Below, one piece after another: positions 1 to 8,922 of a stretch of 64,000 bases of DNA. The notes under the pieces were generated by a model. The model searched no databases. It worked only from the letters and a program-made list of their open reading frames with translations, and had not been told where the DNA came from. Every line of letters begins with the position of its first letter. Position 1 is the first letter of the stretch. The stretch covers positions 186,001 to 250,000 of the forward strand of contig CAVVDT010000015.1 in NCBI GenBank assembly GCA_963747005.1, written 5' to 3'. The DNA is from CAVVDT01 sp963747005. Its GTDB lineage: Bacteria > Pseudomonadota > Alphaproteobacteria > Rhizobiales > Aestuariivirgaceae. A program made the position numbers and the translations under genes.

Positions 1-310
1 TGAGGGCATCACCCCTGATATCCGCATCGAAGAGGATGTTCCCGACGACATGAAGGCCCAGAGCATGCTCGATCGCGGTGAGGCCAGCCTGCGGGGCCAC
101 CTCAAGAACGACGGGATCAAGACGGAAATGAAGGGCTCGTCGTCCTATGTGCCCAAGGACAAGGCCAAGGATATCCAGCTGAAAGAGGCCATCGCCTTCC
201 TGCACGGCGAGAAGGTCGAGGCCACGCCGCTCCCCGGCAGCAAGGACGCCGTTCAGTCGACCACCAGCCAGACGGAGCAGAAGAAGGCCACCGAGCCGGC
301 TCAGAACTGA
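1..310 (+). CDS. ctpA: C-terminal processing peptidase (S41 family), 3' end only
   Basis: The frame is open from base 2 and gives the last 102 residues of a longer protein; the N-terminus, PDZ domain and catalytic Ser/Lys lie outside the window. What is visible is the usual tail of CtpA-type proteases: EGITPDIRIEED, then a charged helical stretch containing LRGHLKNDG and SYVP, then a Ser/Thr/Gln/Lys-rich low-complexity end. CtpA cleaves C-terminal tails of periplasmic proteins. In many Hyphomicrobiales it stands directly before a divergent polysaccharide deacetylase gene and rppH, exactly as here, and this synteny supports the call as much as the sequence does. Confidence 0.85.
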   Translation, partial: EGITPDIRIEEDVPDDMKAQSMLDRGEASLRGHLKNDGIKTEMKGSSSYVPKDKAKDIQLKEAIAFLHGEKVEATPLPGSKDAVQSTTSQTEQKKATEPAQN

Positions 311-337
311 TCGCGGCAACTGAAAACGCGGAAAAGG

Positions 338-360
338 CGGGCGCTTCGGCGCCCGTTTTT
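338..360 (+). terminator. Rho-independent terminator after ctpA
   Basis: A 7-bp perfect stem CGGGCGC/GCGCCCG closed by a TTCG tetraloop (338-355) is followed directly by five T residues. It lies 28 bases after the ctpA stop, so transcription of the next gene probably starts anew. Confidence 0.85.
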
Positions 361-459
361 CATTGCGGCCGAATGGAAGATTCGCTGTACCGCGCGGTTC
401 GCTATAATGGCGGACGCGAATCACTTTGAGCGTTCGGGCCCGGCAGGCCCAGGGGGCCA

Positions 460-1626
460 ATGGCAGACGAATTGAGACAACCCTTGCGGCGGCGGCGCTT
501 CGGCGATCGCTTCAAGGCGTTGCGGCCGACACCCTTGCTGTTTGCCAGCCTTATGGCGGCACTGATCGCCATCGGCGCCGGCACCTGGATCGCGGTTACG
601 CCCTATCCCATGGCAGGCGAGCCGGTGGTGACCGTCAAGGTTGCACCGCCCTCCGATCCGGTTGAGACCGCCAGTATCTCCGACGCCAAGAAGGCAGCCG
701 AGGATGCGGCAAAGGCCGGCGACCTGGCGCCATCCGATGCCCCCAGCGAACCCCAGATCACCATCGTCGGCAATGACGAGGCGTCACTGCCGCCGTCACC
801 ATCGCGTGACCAGCCGCTGACACCGGCGCCACAGCGGTCGGTGAGCCAGAAGGGTCCCTTCGGCCTGTTGCCGCGCATCTCTGCTTCCGGCCGGACGCCG
901 CTCGACGTCTATGCCCGCGACGTCGACCCCAGGACGCTGGCCAGCAGCCAGCCCAAGGTAGCGTTGCTGATCGGCGGCATGGGGATCAACGCCGAGCTCA
1001 CGCTCAAGGCCATTTCCGAACTGCCGGGCAATGTGAGCTTTGCCTTTGCCCCCTATGGCAAGGGTGTGCAGAAGCTTGTCGACAAGGCGCGCGCGGCCGG
1101 CCACGAGGCGTTCCTGCAGGTGCCGATGGAGCCGTTCGGCTACCCGTCCGTCAATCCCGGTGAGCGCACCCTGCTGGCGGCACCGGCCGACGGCGCCAAT
1201 CTCGACAACCTCATGTGGTTCATGAGCCGCTTTTCCGGCTATGTCGGCATCACCAATTACATGGGCGCCCGCCTCGCGAGCGATGGTCCCGCGTTGCGCC
1301 CGATCCTGTCGGAACTGAAGAAGCGTGGCCTGGTGTTCCTCAATGACGGCTCGATCTCCGGCGACCTTGCCAGCCGCCTCGGCCAGTCCCTCGGCCTCGA
1401 CACGGCACGCGCCAGCCTCATCATCGATTCATCGAGCAGCACCGAGGACATCGTCGCCAGCCTGAAGCAGCTTGAAGACCAGGCCCGCGGCGGCACCATC
1501 GCTCTGGGCACCGGCACCGGACTTGCCACCACCATCGAGGCCATTGCCGGCTGGGCGCGCGACCTGAATGCCCGCGGCTTTGTGCTGGTGCCCGCCTCCA
1601 GCCTGTTTCGCGCCCGCACCGGATGA
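460..1626 (+). CDS. Divergent polysaccharide deacetylase family protein
   Basis: A 388-residue protein with a basic cytoplasmic N-terminus (several Arg near residues 6-20), one hydrophobic segment at about residues 25-47, then a Pro/Ala/Ser-rich periplasmic linker. The catalytic-type domain starts near residue 165 (KVALLIGGMGIN) and contains the family pattern FAFAPYGKGV, VPMEPFGYP, GYVGITNYMGA and FLNDGS. This is the YibQ/DUF610 'divergent polysaccharide deacetylase' family, thought to act on cell-envelope glycans; the substrate is not known to me. Its stop overlaps the rppH start by ATGA, so the two are translationally coupled. Confidence 0.85.
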   Translation: MADELRQPLRRRRFGDRFKALRPTPLLFASLMAALIAIGAGTWIAVTPYPMAGEPVVTVKVAPPSDPVETASISDAKKAAEDAAKAGDLAPSDAPSEPQITIVGNDEASLPPSPSRDQPLTPAPQRSVSQKGPFGLLPRISASGRTPLDVYARDVDPRTLASSQPKVALLIGGMGINAELTLKAISELPGNVSFAFAPYGKGVQKLVDKARAAGHEAFLQVPMEPFGYPSVNPGERTLLAAPADGANLDNLMWFMSRFSGYVGITNYMGARLASDGPALRPILSELKKRGLVFLNDGSISGDLASRLGQSLGLDTARASLIIDSSSSTEDIVASLKQLEDQARGGTIALGTGTGLATTIEAIAGWARDLNARGFVLVPASSLFRARTG

Positions 1627-2138
1627 ACCCCATGTCCAGACCCGCAAGCGATCCGTCGAAGTTGCCCTACCGCCCGTGCGTTGGCGTTGCCCTCTTCAAC
1701 CGCCAGGGCCTCGTCTGGATCGGCCGTCGCCGCGACAAGCAGAACGATGAAGGCATCGGGCAATGGTGGCAGATGCCGCAGGGCGGCATCGATGCGGGCG
1801 AAAACCCGGCCCAGGCCGCCATGCGCGAATTGAAGGAGGAAACTGGTGTGACCTCCGCCGAGGTGATCGCCGAGGCACCCGAATGGCTCACTTACGACCT
1901 GCCCGCCCACCTCATCGGCATCTCCTGGAAGGGGCGCTATCGCGGCCAGAAGCAGAAATGGTTCGCGTATCGCTTCTTTGGCGAGGACACAGAGATCGAT
2001 ATTTCCGGCATCGGCCACAAGGCGGAGTTCGACGAGTGGCGCTGGGTCCCCATCACCGACCTGCCGGACCTCATCGTGCCCTTCAAGCGCGGCGTCTATG
2101 TCGCGGTGGTCTCAGCCTTTCGGCACCTGGCCGCTTGA
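1623..2138 (+). CDS. rppH: RNA pyrophosphohydrolase (Nudix)
   Basis: 171 residues, the normal size for alphaproteobacterial RppH. The Nudix box is complete: GGIDAGE at about residues 57-63, followed by REL and EETG. The N-terminal YRPCVGVALFN and the later WFAYRF are family features. RppH removes pyrophosphate from 5'-triphosphate RNA ends and so primes RNase E-dependent decay. The start overlaps the preceding stop (ATGA); an in-frame ATG three codons on is an alternative. The gene ends exactly where the convergent quinone reductase gene ends, with no spacer. Confidence 0.92.
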   Translation: MNPMSRPASDPSKLPYRPCVGVALFNRQGLVWIGRRRDKQNDEGIGQWWQMPQGGIDAGENPAQAAMRELKEETGVTSAEVIAEAPEWLTYDLPAHLIGISWKGRYRGQKQKWFAYRFFGEDTEIDISGIGHKAEFDEWRWVPITDLPDLIVPFKRGVYVAVVSAFRHLAA

Positions 2139-3152
2139 TCACTCGGTATTGATCAGCACGATCTTGCCCGTCACTCCGCCTGCGGCCATCAGGGCATGGG
2201 CCGCCGCGACATCGCTCAAGGCAAAGCGGGCGCTGATGTGGGGTGCGATCTCACCCGCCGCCACCCTTTTCAGGCATGCTGTCACGATCTTGGCCTGATG
2301 GGAGAGGTGGTCCTCCAGCCCCATCAGCATGGGCGTCAGCATCATGATGTTGTGGAGCGTCAGGTTGCCGACATAGGCGCTCTCATCGCCGTCATCGCCT
2401 GGTGTCCCCATCAACGTGGCGATGCGTCCATAGGGTGCCATGGCCTTGTAGGTGCGCTTCATCACCTCGGGGCCCACATTGTCGAGGGCGACGTCGAGGC
2501 CGCGACCGTTGCTCCAGTCACGACAGACCGCAACGAAATCTTCCTCGCCATAGCGGATGGCGAGTTCGGCTCCCAATGCGCGAACGAATTGCGCCTTCGC
2601 CTCGCTCGATACCGTCGCCGCCACCCGGGCGCCGGCCCGCGCCGCCAGTTGCACCGCCATGTGGCCGGTGCCGCCGGCCCCGCCATGCACCAGCACGAAT
2701 TCCCCTGCCTTCACATGGGCGCGTTCGATCAGGGCCTCGAAGGCGGTGATCGCCACCAGCGGCAGTGCGGCAGCCGTTGCATCGTCCACTTCGTCGGGAA
2801 TGGGCGCAAGCTGCGCCGCCGGCACCACCGCATGACTGGCATAGGTCCCCGGTATCGCCCCGATACCGCCATTGCAGAAGGCAACCCTGTCACCCGCTTT
2901 CACCGCCGTCACTTCGGTCCCGCAGGCTTCCACCACCCCCGCACCGTCATGGCCGGGAACGAAGGGCCCATCGCCCGCCACATAGGGGCCAAGCTCGCGA
3001 AAATAGGCATCGGCCGGATTGAGACTCGATGCGGCCAGCCGCACCAGCACCTCATCGGCCCGGCCCGGCCAGGCGAGAGCGATGTCGCGGGGCTGCAGCA
3101 CTTTCGGCCCGCCTTTGGCGGTGGCGACCATCGCCTTGATCGTCATCGACAT
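2139..3152 (-). CDS. Zinc-independent NADPH:quinone oxidoreductase (MDR superfamily)
   Basis: 337 residues. The N-terminal GroES-like catalytic domain has SSLNPADAYFR and GHDGAGVV. The Rossmann domain has a dinucleotide-binding motif at about residue 155 (VLVHGGAGGTGHMAVQLA). The cysteine pattern of the structural zinc site of alcohol dehydrogenases is absent, which places it with quinone reductase / zeta-crystallin-type members that reduce quinones or enones using NADPH. A GAGGAGA ribosome-binding site sits about 8 bases before the ATG. The physiological substrate cannot be read from sequence. Confidence 0.85.
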   Translation of the reverse strand: MSMTIKAMVATAKGGPKVLQPRDIALAWPGRADEVLVRLAASSLNPADAYFRELGPYVAGDGPFVPGHDGAGVVEACGTEVTAVKAGDRVAFCNGGIGAIPGTYASHAVVPAAQLAPIPDEVDDATAAALPLVAITAFEALIERAHVKAGEFVLVHGGAGGTGHMAVQLAARAGARVAATVSSEAKAQFVRALGAELAIRYGEEDFVAVCRDWSNGRGLDVALDNVGPEVMKRTYKAMAPYGRIATLMGTPGDDGDESAYVGNLTLHNIMMLTPMLMGLEDHLSHQAKIVTACLKRVAAGEIAPHISARFALSDVAAAHALMAAGGVTGKIVLINTE

Positions 3153-3237
3153 GCTTGGTCTCCTCTAACCTGTCAGCACGGCAATCGTTGCCCGCGCGAT
3201 GTCGAGATCACGGTTCCCGACACCGGGCAGTGTGACC

Positions 3238-4080
3238 TTACGGCTTTGCCGGCGCCGTGACCTCGATCTTGGCCTTGGCCCTGAGGGCGGCCACGACCTC
3301 ACGCAGTTTCTGCTGCTCCATGCGCTGGCGCAGGCGGACCTTGACCTCATCGAAGCTGGGCGGCTTCACATCGCGCGCTTCTTCCACCTTGATGACATGC
3401 CAGCCGAACTGGGTCTTCACCGGCACCTTGGTATATTCACCGACCTTGAGGTCGAACGCTGCCTTGTCGAAGGCCGGCACCATGCGTCCACGCCCGAAGA
3501 AACCGAGATCGCCGCCGCGCGGACCGGTCGGGCCTGTCGACTTGGCCTTGGCGAGAGTGGCGAAGTCGGCGCCCTTGTCGAGTTCGGCGATAATCGCCTT
3601 TGCCTCGTCCTCGGTCTTCACCAGAATGTGGCGGGCATGGATCTCGGTCTGCGGCTTGATCTGCTTGACCATCTCGTCATAGCGCGTCTTGACCACGGCG
3701 TCGGTGATCTGCGGGTCGACCTCGTCGTGCACATAGGCATCGCGCAACGTCTGGGCCTTGAGCCATACGAGCCGGCGCTGGACGTCGGGCGATTTTTCCT
3801 TGCCGGCCTTTTCCCCCGCCTCGGCCAGCAACTGCGTCTCGACCAGCACATTGACCAGCAACTCATGCCGACTGGTCTCGGGAACGCGCGCCAGCGCCTG
3901 GCCCATCAGCGTCTCGAGCATCTTGACGTCGGCCTCGACGATCGGCTTGCCGTCGACCGTCGCCACGACATCGGCATCGCCGGCCGATGCCGGTGCCGCC
4001 ATCGCCATCGCCATCAGTCCGGCACCGGCCGCCAGCGCCAGCATCCGGGATGCACGAAGTCCCAATGTGAATGCGGTCAT
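3238..4080 (-). CDS. Periplasmic parvulin-type peptidylprolyl isomerase
   Basis: 280 residues from the ATG at 4080, which has GAGGAG about 9 bases upstream and begins a clear signal peptide (hydrophobic Leu/Ala/Met stretch ending near APASA-G). A SurA/PrsA-like N-terminal helical region follows, then a PpiC rotamase domain from about residue 147, with IHARHILV, GGDLGFFGRGRMVPAF and TQFGWHVIKVEE. It probably helps fold secreted or outer-membrane proteins. The frame stays open 39 codons further upstream, but that part lacks signal-peptide character. It follows the atp operon on the same strand behind a terminator. Confidence 0.88.
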   Translation of the reverse strand: MTAFTLGLRASRMLALAAGAGLMAMAMAAPASAGDADVVATVDGKPIVEADVKMLETLMGQALARVPETSRHELLVNVLVETQLLAEAGEKAGKEKSPDVQRRLVWLKAQTLRDAYVHDEVDPQITDAVVKTRYDEMVKQIKPQTEIHARHILVKTEDEAKAIIAELDKGADFATLAKAKSTGPTGPRGGDLGFFGRGRMVPAFDKAAFDLKVGEYTKVPVKTQFGWHVIKVEEARDVKPPSFDEVKVRLRQRMEQQKLREVVAALRAKAKIEVTAPAKP

Positions 4081-4164
4081 CCCGAAACTCCTCTTCCTCT
4101 TGACTTCAGCGGCGCCGGATCTTTCCGGCCTGCCGGCATGGAAATGTTGCTGTATCACAGACGC

Positions 4165-4185
4165 AAAAGGCGCCGCTATGGCGCC
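4165..4185 (-). terminator. Rho-independent terminator after the atp operon
   Basis: Read on the minus strand, GGCGCC-atagc-GGCGCC is followed by TTTTG. It lies about 30 bases beyond the atpC stop and separates the atp operon from the parvulin gene. Confidence 0.75.
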
Positions 4186-4215
4186 CTTGCCCCGCAAGCG
4201 GCGATCCCTGCTGCC

Positions 4216-4620
4216 TCACAGTGAGGCCTGCAACTGCCGCAAATGATCGAGCCGCTCCTGGGCGCGCTGTCGCTTGCCGGCATCCTCGCCGGCATCGGCG
4301 ACATCTTCTTCGGCGTTCTTCACTTCTTGCGCCAGCCGGTCGCTCGACAACTCGGCCAGCGGTATGGCCTGTTCGGCAAGCACCGTCAGGCCCTTCGGAT
4401 TCACCTCGGCAAAACCGCCGCGCACGAAAATCCGGGTTTCGTGACCATCGGTTCCCTTGATGTCGATGACGCCCGGTTTCAGCGTCGAAAGCACCGGGGC
4501 ATGATTGGGCATAACCGTAAAGTTGCCTTCGGTGCCCGGCACCACGACTTCGGCGACCTCGCCCGACATGAGCTGCCGTTCAGGGCTCACCAGTTCGAAA
4601 TGCAGTGCCGCCATGTCCAT
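4216..4620 (-). CDS. atpC: ATP synthase F1 subunit epsilon
   Basis: 134 residues. The N-terminal beta-sandwich is recognisable (FELVSPERQL, VVPGTEGNFTVMPNHAP, FVRGGFAEVN) and the C-terminal helical hairpin carries an Ala/Glu-rich pair of helices. Epsilon links gamma to the c-ring and can inhibit ATP hydrolysis. AAGGA lies 4 bases before the first ATG and 10 before a second ATG at 4614, so the exact start is uncertain by two codons. It is the last gene of the operon but is separated from atpD by a small extra gene. Confidence 0.95.
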   Translation of the reverse strand: MDMAALHFELVSPERQLMSGEVAEVVVPGTEGNFTVMPNHAPVLSTLKPGVIDIKGTDGHETRIFVRGGFAEVNPKGLTVLAEQAIPLAELSSDRLAQEVKNAEEDVADAGEDAGKRQRAQERLDHLRQLQASL

Positions 4621-4718
4621 CAGGTCCTTGCTAGTTCAACCGGCGATCGGTTGCAATCCGGGCGCCGGCAGGTTGATCGCTTCCAGTAGACTGGAGCATC
4701 TTGGATGCACAAAGGTGC

Positions 4719-4910
4719 CTACACTCTTGCGCGACGCTCCAGCGCGGCCTCGAAATGGGTCACCGCCTGTTCAAATTTATCCCGGCAGCCGGGGTTGCAG
4801 AAACCGACCACCCGGCCCTTGTAGAGGCTGAGCGATCCCGCATCGATGGGCTTGCCCGACCACGGACAGGTCTCGTTGACCGCATCCTCGATGTTCAGGT
4901 CCGCCCGCAT
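4719..4910 (-). CDS. Small YHS/TRASH-like cysteine-motif protein inside the atp operon
   Basis: 63 residues. Three Cys sit in the pattern CPWSGKPI ... GFCNPGCRDKF (Cys at about 15, 38 and 42), which resembles the YHS/TRASH metal-binding fold; I infer a bound metal ion but its identity is unknown. Similar small proteins in rhizobia have carried the label 'glutathione S-transferase', which nothing in this sequence supports. The ATG lies 2 bases after the atpD stop, so it is very probably co-translated with atpD, and about 100 bases separate it from atpC. The tight placement and conserved motif argue that it is real. Confidence 0.75.
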   Translation of the reverse strand: MRADLNIEDAVNETCPWSGKPIDAGSLSLYKGRVVGFCNPGCRDKFEQAVTHFEAALERRARV

Positions 4911-4912
4911 CG

Positions 4913-6433
4913 TCAGGCCGCTTCCGCCGCCAGCCGCTCGGCCTTCTCGATCGCTTCATCGATGGTGCCGACCATGTAGAAGGCAGCTTCCGGCAGATGG
5001 TCATACTCGCCGCTGCACAAACCCTTGAAGGCCTTGATGGTGTCTTCCAGTGCCACCAGCTTGCCGGGCGAGCCGGTAAACACCTCGGCCACGAAGAACG
5101 GCTGCGACAGGAAACGCTCGATCTTGCGGGCGCGGGCGACGGCGATCTTGTCCTCTTCGGAAAGTTCGTCCATGCCGAGAATGGCGATGATGTCCTGGAG
5201 CGCCTTGTAGCGCTGCAGGATCTGCTGCACCTGGCGGGCGGTCTGGTAATGCTCATCGCCGATGACCCTGGGATCGAGCATGCGCGAGGTGGAATCGAGC
5301 GGGTCCACCGCCGGGTAGATGCCCTTTTCGGCAATGCCGCGTGACAACACCGTGGTGGCATCAAGGTGCGCAAACGAGGTCGCCGGCGCCGGGTCGGTCA
5401 GGTCGTCGGCCGGCACGTAGATGGCCTGCACCGAGGTGATCGAGCCCTTGGTGGTGGTGGTGATGCGCTCCTGCAGGGTGCCCATGTCGGTGGCCAGCGT
5501 CGGCTGGTAGCCCACCGCGGAAGGAATGCGGCCCAGAAGCGCCGACACTTCCGAACCGGCCTGGGTGAAACGGAAGATGTTGTCGACGAAGAACAGCACA
5601 TCCTGGCCCTGGTCGCGGAAATGCTCCGCCACCGTGAGGCCCGACAGGCCGACGCGGGCACGCGCACCGGGCGGCTCGTTCATCTGGCCATAGACCAGGG
5701 CGCATTTGGAACCTTCGGTGGAACCCTTCTTGGGATCCTTGTTGACCCCCAATTCGATCATCTCGTGATAGAGGTCATTGCCCTCGCGGGTACGCTCGCC
5801 CACCCCGGCGAACACCGAAAAGCCGCCATGCGCCTTGGCGACATTGTTGATCAGTTCCATGATCAGCACCGTCTTGCCCACGCCGGCGCCGCCGAACAGG
5901 CCGATCTTGCCGCCCTTGGCGTAGGGCGCCAGCAGGTCCACCACCTTGATGCCGGTAACCAGGATTTCCGCTTCCGTCGACTGCTCGACATAGTCAGGCG
6001 CCGGCTGATGGATGGCGCGTGTCACCTTGGTCTTGAAGGGGCCGGCTTCATCCACCGGATTGCCGATGACATTCATGATGCGCCCCAGCGTCTCGTCGCC
6101 CACCGGCACCGAGATCGGCTGGCCGGTGTTGGTCACCGCCTGACCGCGCACCAGGCCTTCGGTGGCATCCATGGCGATGGTGCGCACGGTGTTCTCGCCC
6201 AGATGCTGCGCCACTTCCAGCACCAGCCGGTTGCCACCGTTGTCGGTTTCAAGGGCGTTGAGGATTTCCGGCAGGTCGCCGGTGAAGTGCACGTCGACCA
6301 CGGCGCCGGTCACCTGGGCGACGCGCCCGGTGGCACCGCCCGCGGCGGCCTTCTTGACAGGGCTTGCAGCCTTGGCCGGGGCGGCCTTGGCCTTGGCGGC
6401 GGGAGCGGTCTTCTTGGCGGGTGTTCTGGCCAT
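4913..6433 (-). CDS. atpD: ATP synthase F1 subunit beta
   Basis: 506 residues. The catalytic P-loop GGAGVGKT is near residue 187, the GERTREGND segment follows, and ALVYGQMNEPPGARARV carries the conserved nucleotide-site region. The first ~35 residues are an Ala/Lys/Pro-rich extension before GRVAQVTGAVVDV; similar basic extensions occur on AtpD of many Hyphomicrobiales. Beta carries the catalytic sites of F1. It is followed 2 bases later by the small cysteine-motif gene instead of directly by atpC. Confidence 0.97.
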   Translation of the reverse strand: MARTPAKKTAPAAKAKAAPAKAASPVKKAAAGGATGRVAQVTGAVVDVHFTGDLPEILNALETDNGGNRLVLEVAQHLGENTVRTIAMDATEGLVRGQAVTNTGQPISVPVGDETLGRIMNVIGNPVDEAGPFKTKVTRAIHQPAPDYVEQSTEAEILVTGIKVVDLLAPYAKGGKIGLFGGAGVGKTVLIMELINNVAKAHGGFSVFAGVGERTREGNDLYHEMIELGVNKDPKKGSTEGSKCALVYGQMNEPPGARARVGLSGLTVAEHFRDQGQDVLFFVDNIFRFTQAGSEVSALLGRIPSAVGYQPTLATDMGTLQERITTTTKGSITSVQAIYVPADDLTDPAPATSFAHLDATTVLSRGIAEKGIYPAVDPLDSTSRMLDPRVIGDEHYQTARQVQQILQRYKALQDIIAILGMDELSEEDKIAVARARKIERFLSQPFFVAEVFTGSPGKLVALEDTIKAFKGLCSGEYDHLPEAAFYMVGTIDEAIEKAERLAAEAA

Positions 6434-6462
6434 CTCTCAGCAGTCCTTCTCTTAGGCGGTCT

Positions 6463-7344
6463 CTAGAGCGCTTCGGCGCCCGAAATGATTTCGATCAGTT
6501 CCTTGGTGATCTGGGCCTGGCGCTGGCGGTTGTAGCGCATGGTCAGCTTGTCGATCATCTCACCGGCGTTGCGGGTGGCGTTGTCCATGGCCGACATGCG
6601 CGCGCCCTGCTCCGAAGCCGCGTTCTCAAGCAGCGCCCGGAAGATCTGCACCGCCACGTTGCGCGGCAACAGATCGGCGAGGATTTCACCTTCATCGGGT
6701 TCGTATTCGTAGATCGCCCCGCCGAGATCGAGCTTCTCGCCACCTTCCTCGATCTTGCACGGGATGAGGGGCAGCGCCGTCGGCTTCTGGGCGATCACCG
6801 ACTTGAACTCGGAATAGAACAGCGTGGCGGCATCGAAGCCGCCTTGCTCGAACAGGTGCAGGATCTTGTCGGCGACGCCGCGGGCATTGCCGAAACCGAT
6901 CTGGCGCACCGAACGCAGGTCGACCGTCTCGATGATCAGCTTACCGTAATTGCGCTTCAGGGCATCGACGCCCTTCTTGCCGACGCACACGATCTTGATC
7001 GTCTTGCCCTCGCGGGTGAGCTGTTCGATCTTCTCGCGCGCCAGCTTGACGATGGATGAGTTGAAACCGCCGCACAGGCCGCGCTCGGCGGTGCACACGA
7101 TTAGGAGATGGGTATCGTCCTTGCCCGTCCCGGTCATCAGCGCCGGCGCCCCGTCGCGGCCTTCCATGGCATGCGCAAGGTTGGACAGCACCACCGCCAT
7201 GCGCTGCGAATAGGGCCGGGCGGCGATGGCGGCTTCCTGAGCGCGCCGAAGCTTGGCCGCGGCCACCATCTGCATGGCCTTGGTGATCTTCTGCGTCGCC
7301 TTTACCGAGGCAATGCGGTTGCGTAGGTCCTTCAGGCTCGGCAT
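6463..7344 (-). CDS. atpG: ATP synthase F1 subunit gamma
   Basis: 293 residues. The N-terminal helix PSLKDLRNRIASVKATQKITKAM and the C-terminal helix MRYNRQRQAQITKELIEI form the rotating coiled-coil shaft and match the family closely, as does ERGLCGGFNS near residue 90. Length is normal for alphaproteobacteria. It sits between atpA and atpD with gaps of about 40 and 29 bases. Confidence 0.97.
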   Translation of the reverse strand: MPSLKDLRNRIASVKATQKITKAMQMVAAAKLRRAQEAAIAARPYSQRMAVVLSNLAHAMEGRDGAPALMTGTGKDDTHLLIVCTAERGLCGGFNSSIVKLAREKIEQLTREGKTIKIVCVGKKGVDALKRNYGKLIIETVDLRSVRQIGFGNARGVADKILHLFEQGGFDAATLFYSEFKSVIAQKPTALPLIPCKIEEGGEKLDLGGAIYEYEPDEGEILADLLPRNVAVQIFRALLENAASEQGARMSAMDNATRNAGEMIDKLTMRYNRQRQAQITKELIEIISGAEAL

Positions 7345-7384
7345 GTCTGGTTCCGTCTTTCTGCTTCAGGCTTCACCCTGGAGA

Positions 7385-8917
7385 TCAAGGCGCAAAGGCC
7401 TTGGCAAAGGCGGCGACCACCGTCTTCAGGCTCTCGCCCGTCTCCGCGGTGATCTCCTTCTTGGTCCGGATATCTTCGAGAATGCCGCCATGGCTCTCGC
7501 GCACATGGCGCAACAGGCCGTCCTCGAAGGCACGGACCGCCGAGACCGGCAGCGGATCGAGATAGCCGTTGACGCCGGCATAGATCACCAGCACCTGTTC
7601 CTCGGTCTTGAGCGGCGAGAACTGCGGCTGCTTCAGAAGCTCGGTCAGGCGGGCGCCGCGGTTGAGCAGGCGCTGGGTGGTGGCGTCGAGGTCGGAGCCG
7701 AACTGGGCAAAGGCCGCCATCTCGCGGTACTGCGCCAGTTCGCCCTTGATGCGGCCCGCCACCTGCTTCATCGCCTTGATCTGGGCCGACGAGCCCACGC
7801 GCGACACCGACAGCCCGACGTTCACCGCCGGGCGGACACCCTGATAGAAGAGGTCGGTCTCAAGGAAGATCTGCCCGTCGGTGATGGAGATCACGTTGGT
7901 CGGAATATAGGCCGAAACGTCGTTGGCCTGCGTCTCGATCACCGGCAGCGCGGTGAGCGAGCCCGCCCCGTTGGCGTCGTTCAGCTTGGCGGCACGCTCC
8001 AGCAGGCGCGAATGCAGATAGAAGACGTCGCCCGGATAGGCTTCGCGTCCGGGCGGACGGCGCAGCAGCAGCGACATCTGGCGATAGGCGACGGCCTGCT
8101 TGGAGAGATCGTCATAGGCGATCATCGCGTGCATGCCGTTGTCGCGGAAAAATTCTCCCATGGTGCAGCCGGCGAACGGCGCCAGATACTGCATGGGCGC
8201 CGGCTCGGAAGCGGTGGCGGCGACGATAATGGAATATTCCAGCGCCCCGTTGTCCTCCAGAACCTTCACGAACTGGGCCACCGTCGAGCGCTTCTGGCCG
8301 CACGCCACATAGACGCAATAAAGCTTCTGTGACTCATCGCCCGAGGCGTTGATCGACTTCTGGTTGAGGATGGCATCGAGGATGACGGCGGTCTTGCCGG
8401 TCTGGCGGTCGCCGATGATCAGTTCGCGCTGGCCGCGGCCGATGGGGATGAGGGCATCGATGGCCTTGAGGCCGGTCGACATGGGCTCGTGCACCGACTT
8501 GCGCGGGATGATGCCGGGCGCCTTGACGTCGACGCGGCGGCGCTCCTTCGACCTGATCGGGCCCTTGCCGTCGATGGGGTTGCCGAGGGCATCGACCACG
8601 CGGCCGAGCAGTTCCTTGCCCACCGGCACTTCCACGATGGCGCCGGTGCGCTTGACGGTGTCGCCTTCCTTGATGTCGCGGTCGGAACCGAAGATCACCA
8701 CGCCGACATTGTCGGTTTCGAGGTTGAGCGCCATGCCGCGGATACCGCCGGGAAACTCCACCATCTCACCGGCCTGCACGTTGTCGAGACCGTAGACGCG
8801 GGCAATGCCGTCACCCACCGACAGAACCTGGCCGATTTCCGAGACCTGCGCCTCCTTGCCAAAATCCTTGATCTGCTGCTTGAGAATCGAAGAAATCTCG
8901 GCCGCACGAATATCCAT
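7385..8917 (-). CDS. atpA: ATP synthase F1 subunit alpha
   Basis: 510 residues starting MDIRAAEISSILKQQI, typical of the family. The P-loop GDRQTGKTA is near residue 169, and the family segment AYRQMSLLLRRPPGREAYPGDVFYLHSRLLERA is intact, including the arginine finger region near residue 373. Alpha forms the non-catalytic nucleotide sites of the F1 hexamer. The atpH stop is only 5 bases upstream. Confidence 0.97.
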   Translation of the reverse strand: MDIRAAEISSILKQQIKDFGKEAQVSEIGQVLSVGDGIARVYGLDNVQAGEMVEFPGGIRGMALNLETDNVGVVIFGSDRDIKEGDTVKRTGAIVEVPVGKELLGRVVDALGNPIDGKGPIRSKERRRVDVKAPGIIPRKSVHEPMSTGLKAIDALIPIGRGQRELIIGDRQTGKTAVILDAILNQKSINASGDESQKLYCVYVACGQKRSTVAQFVKVLEDNGALEYSIIVAATASEPAPMQYLAPFAGCTMGEFFRDNGMHAMIAYDDLSKQAVAYRQMSLLLRRPPGREAYPGDVFYLHSRLLERAAKLNDANGAGSLTALPVIETQANDVSAYIPTNVISITDGQIFLETDLFYQGVRPAVNVGLSVSRVGSSAQIKAMKQVAGRIKGELAQYREMAAFAQFGSDLDATTQRLLNRGARLTELLKQPQFSPLKTEEQVLVIYAGVNGYLDPLPVSAVRAFEDGLLRHVRESHGGILEDIRTKKEITAETGESLKTVVAAFAKAFAP

Positions 8918-8922
8918 GGGTT

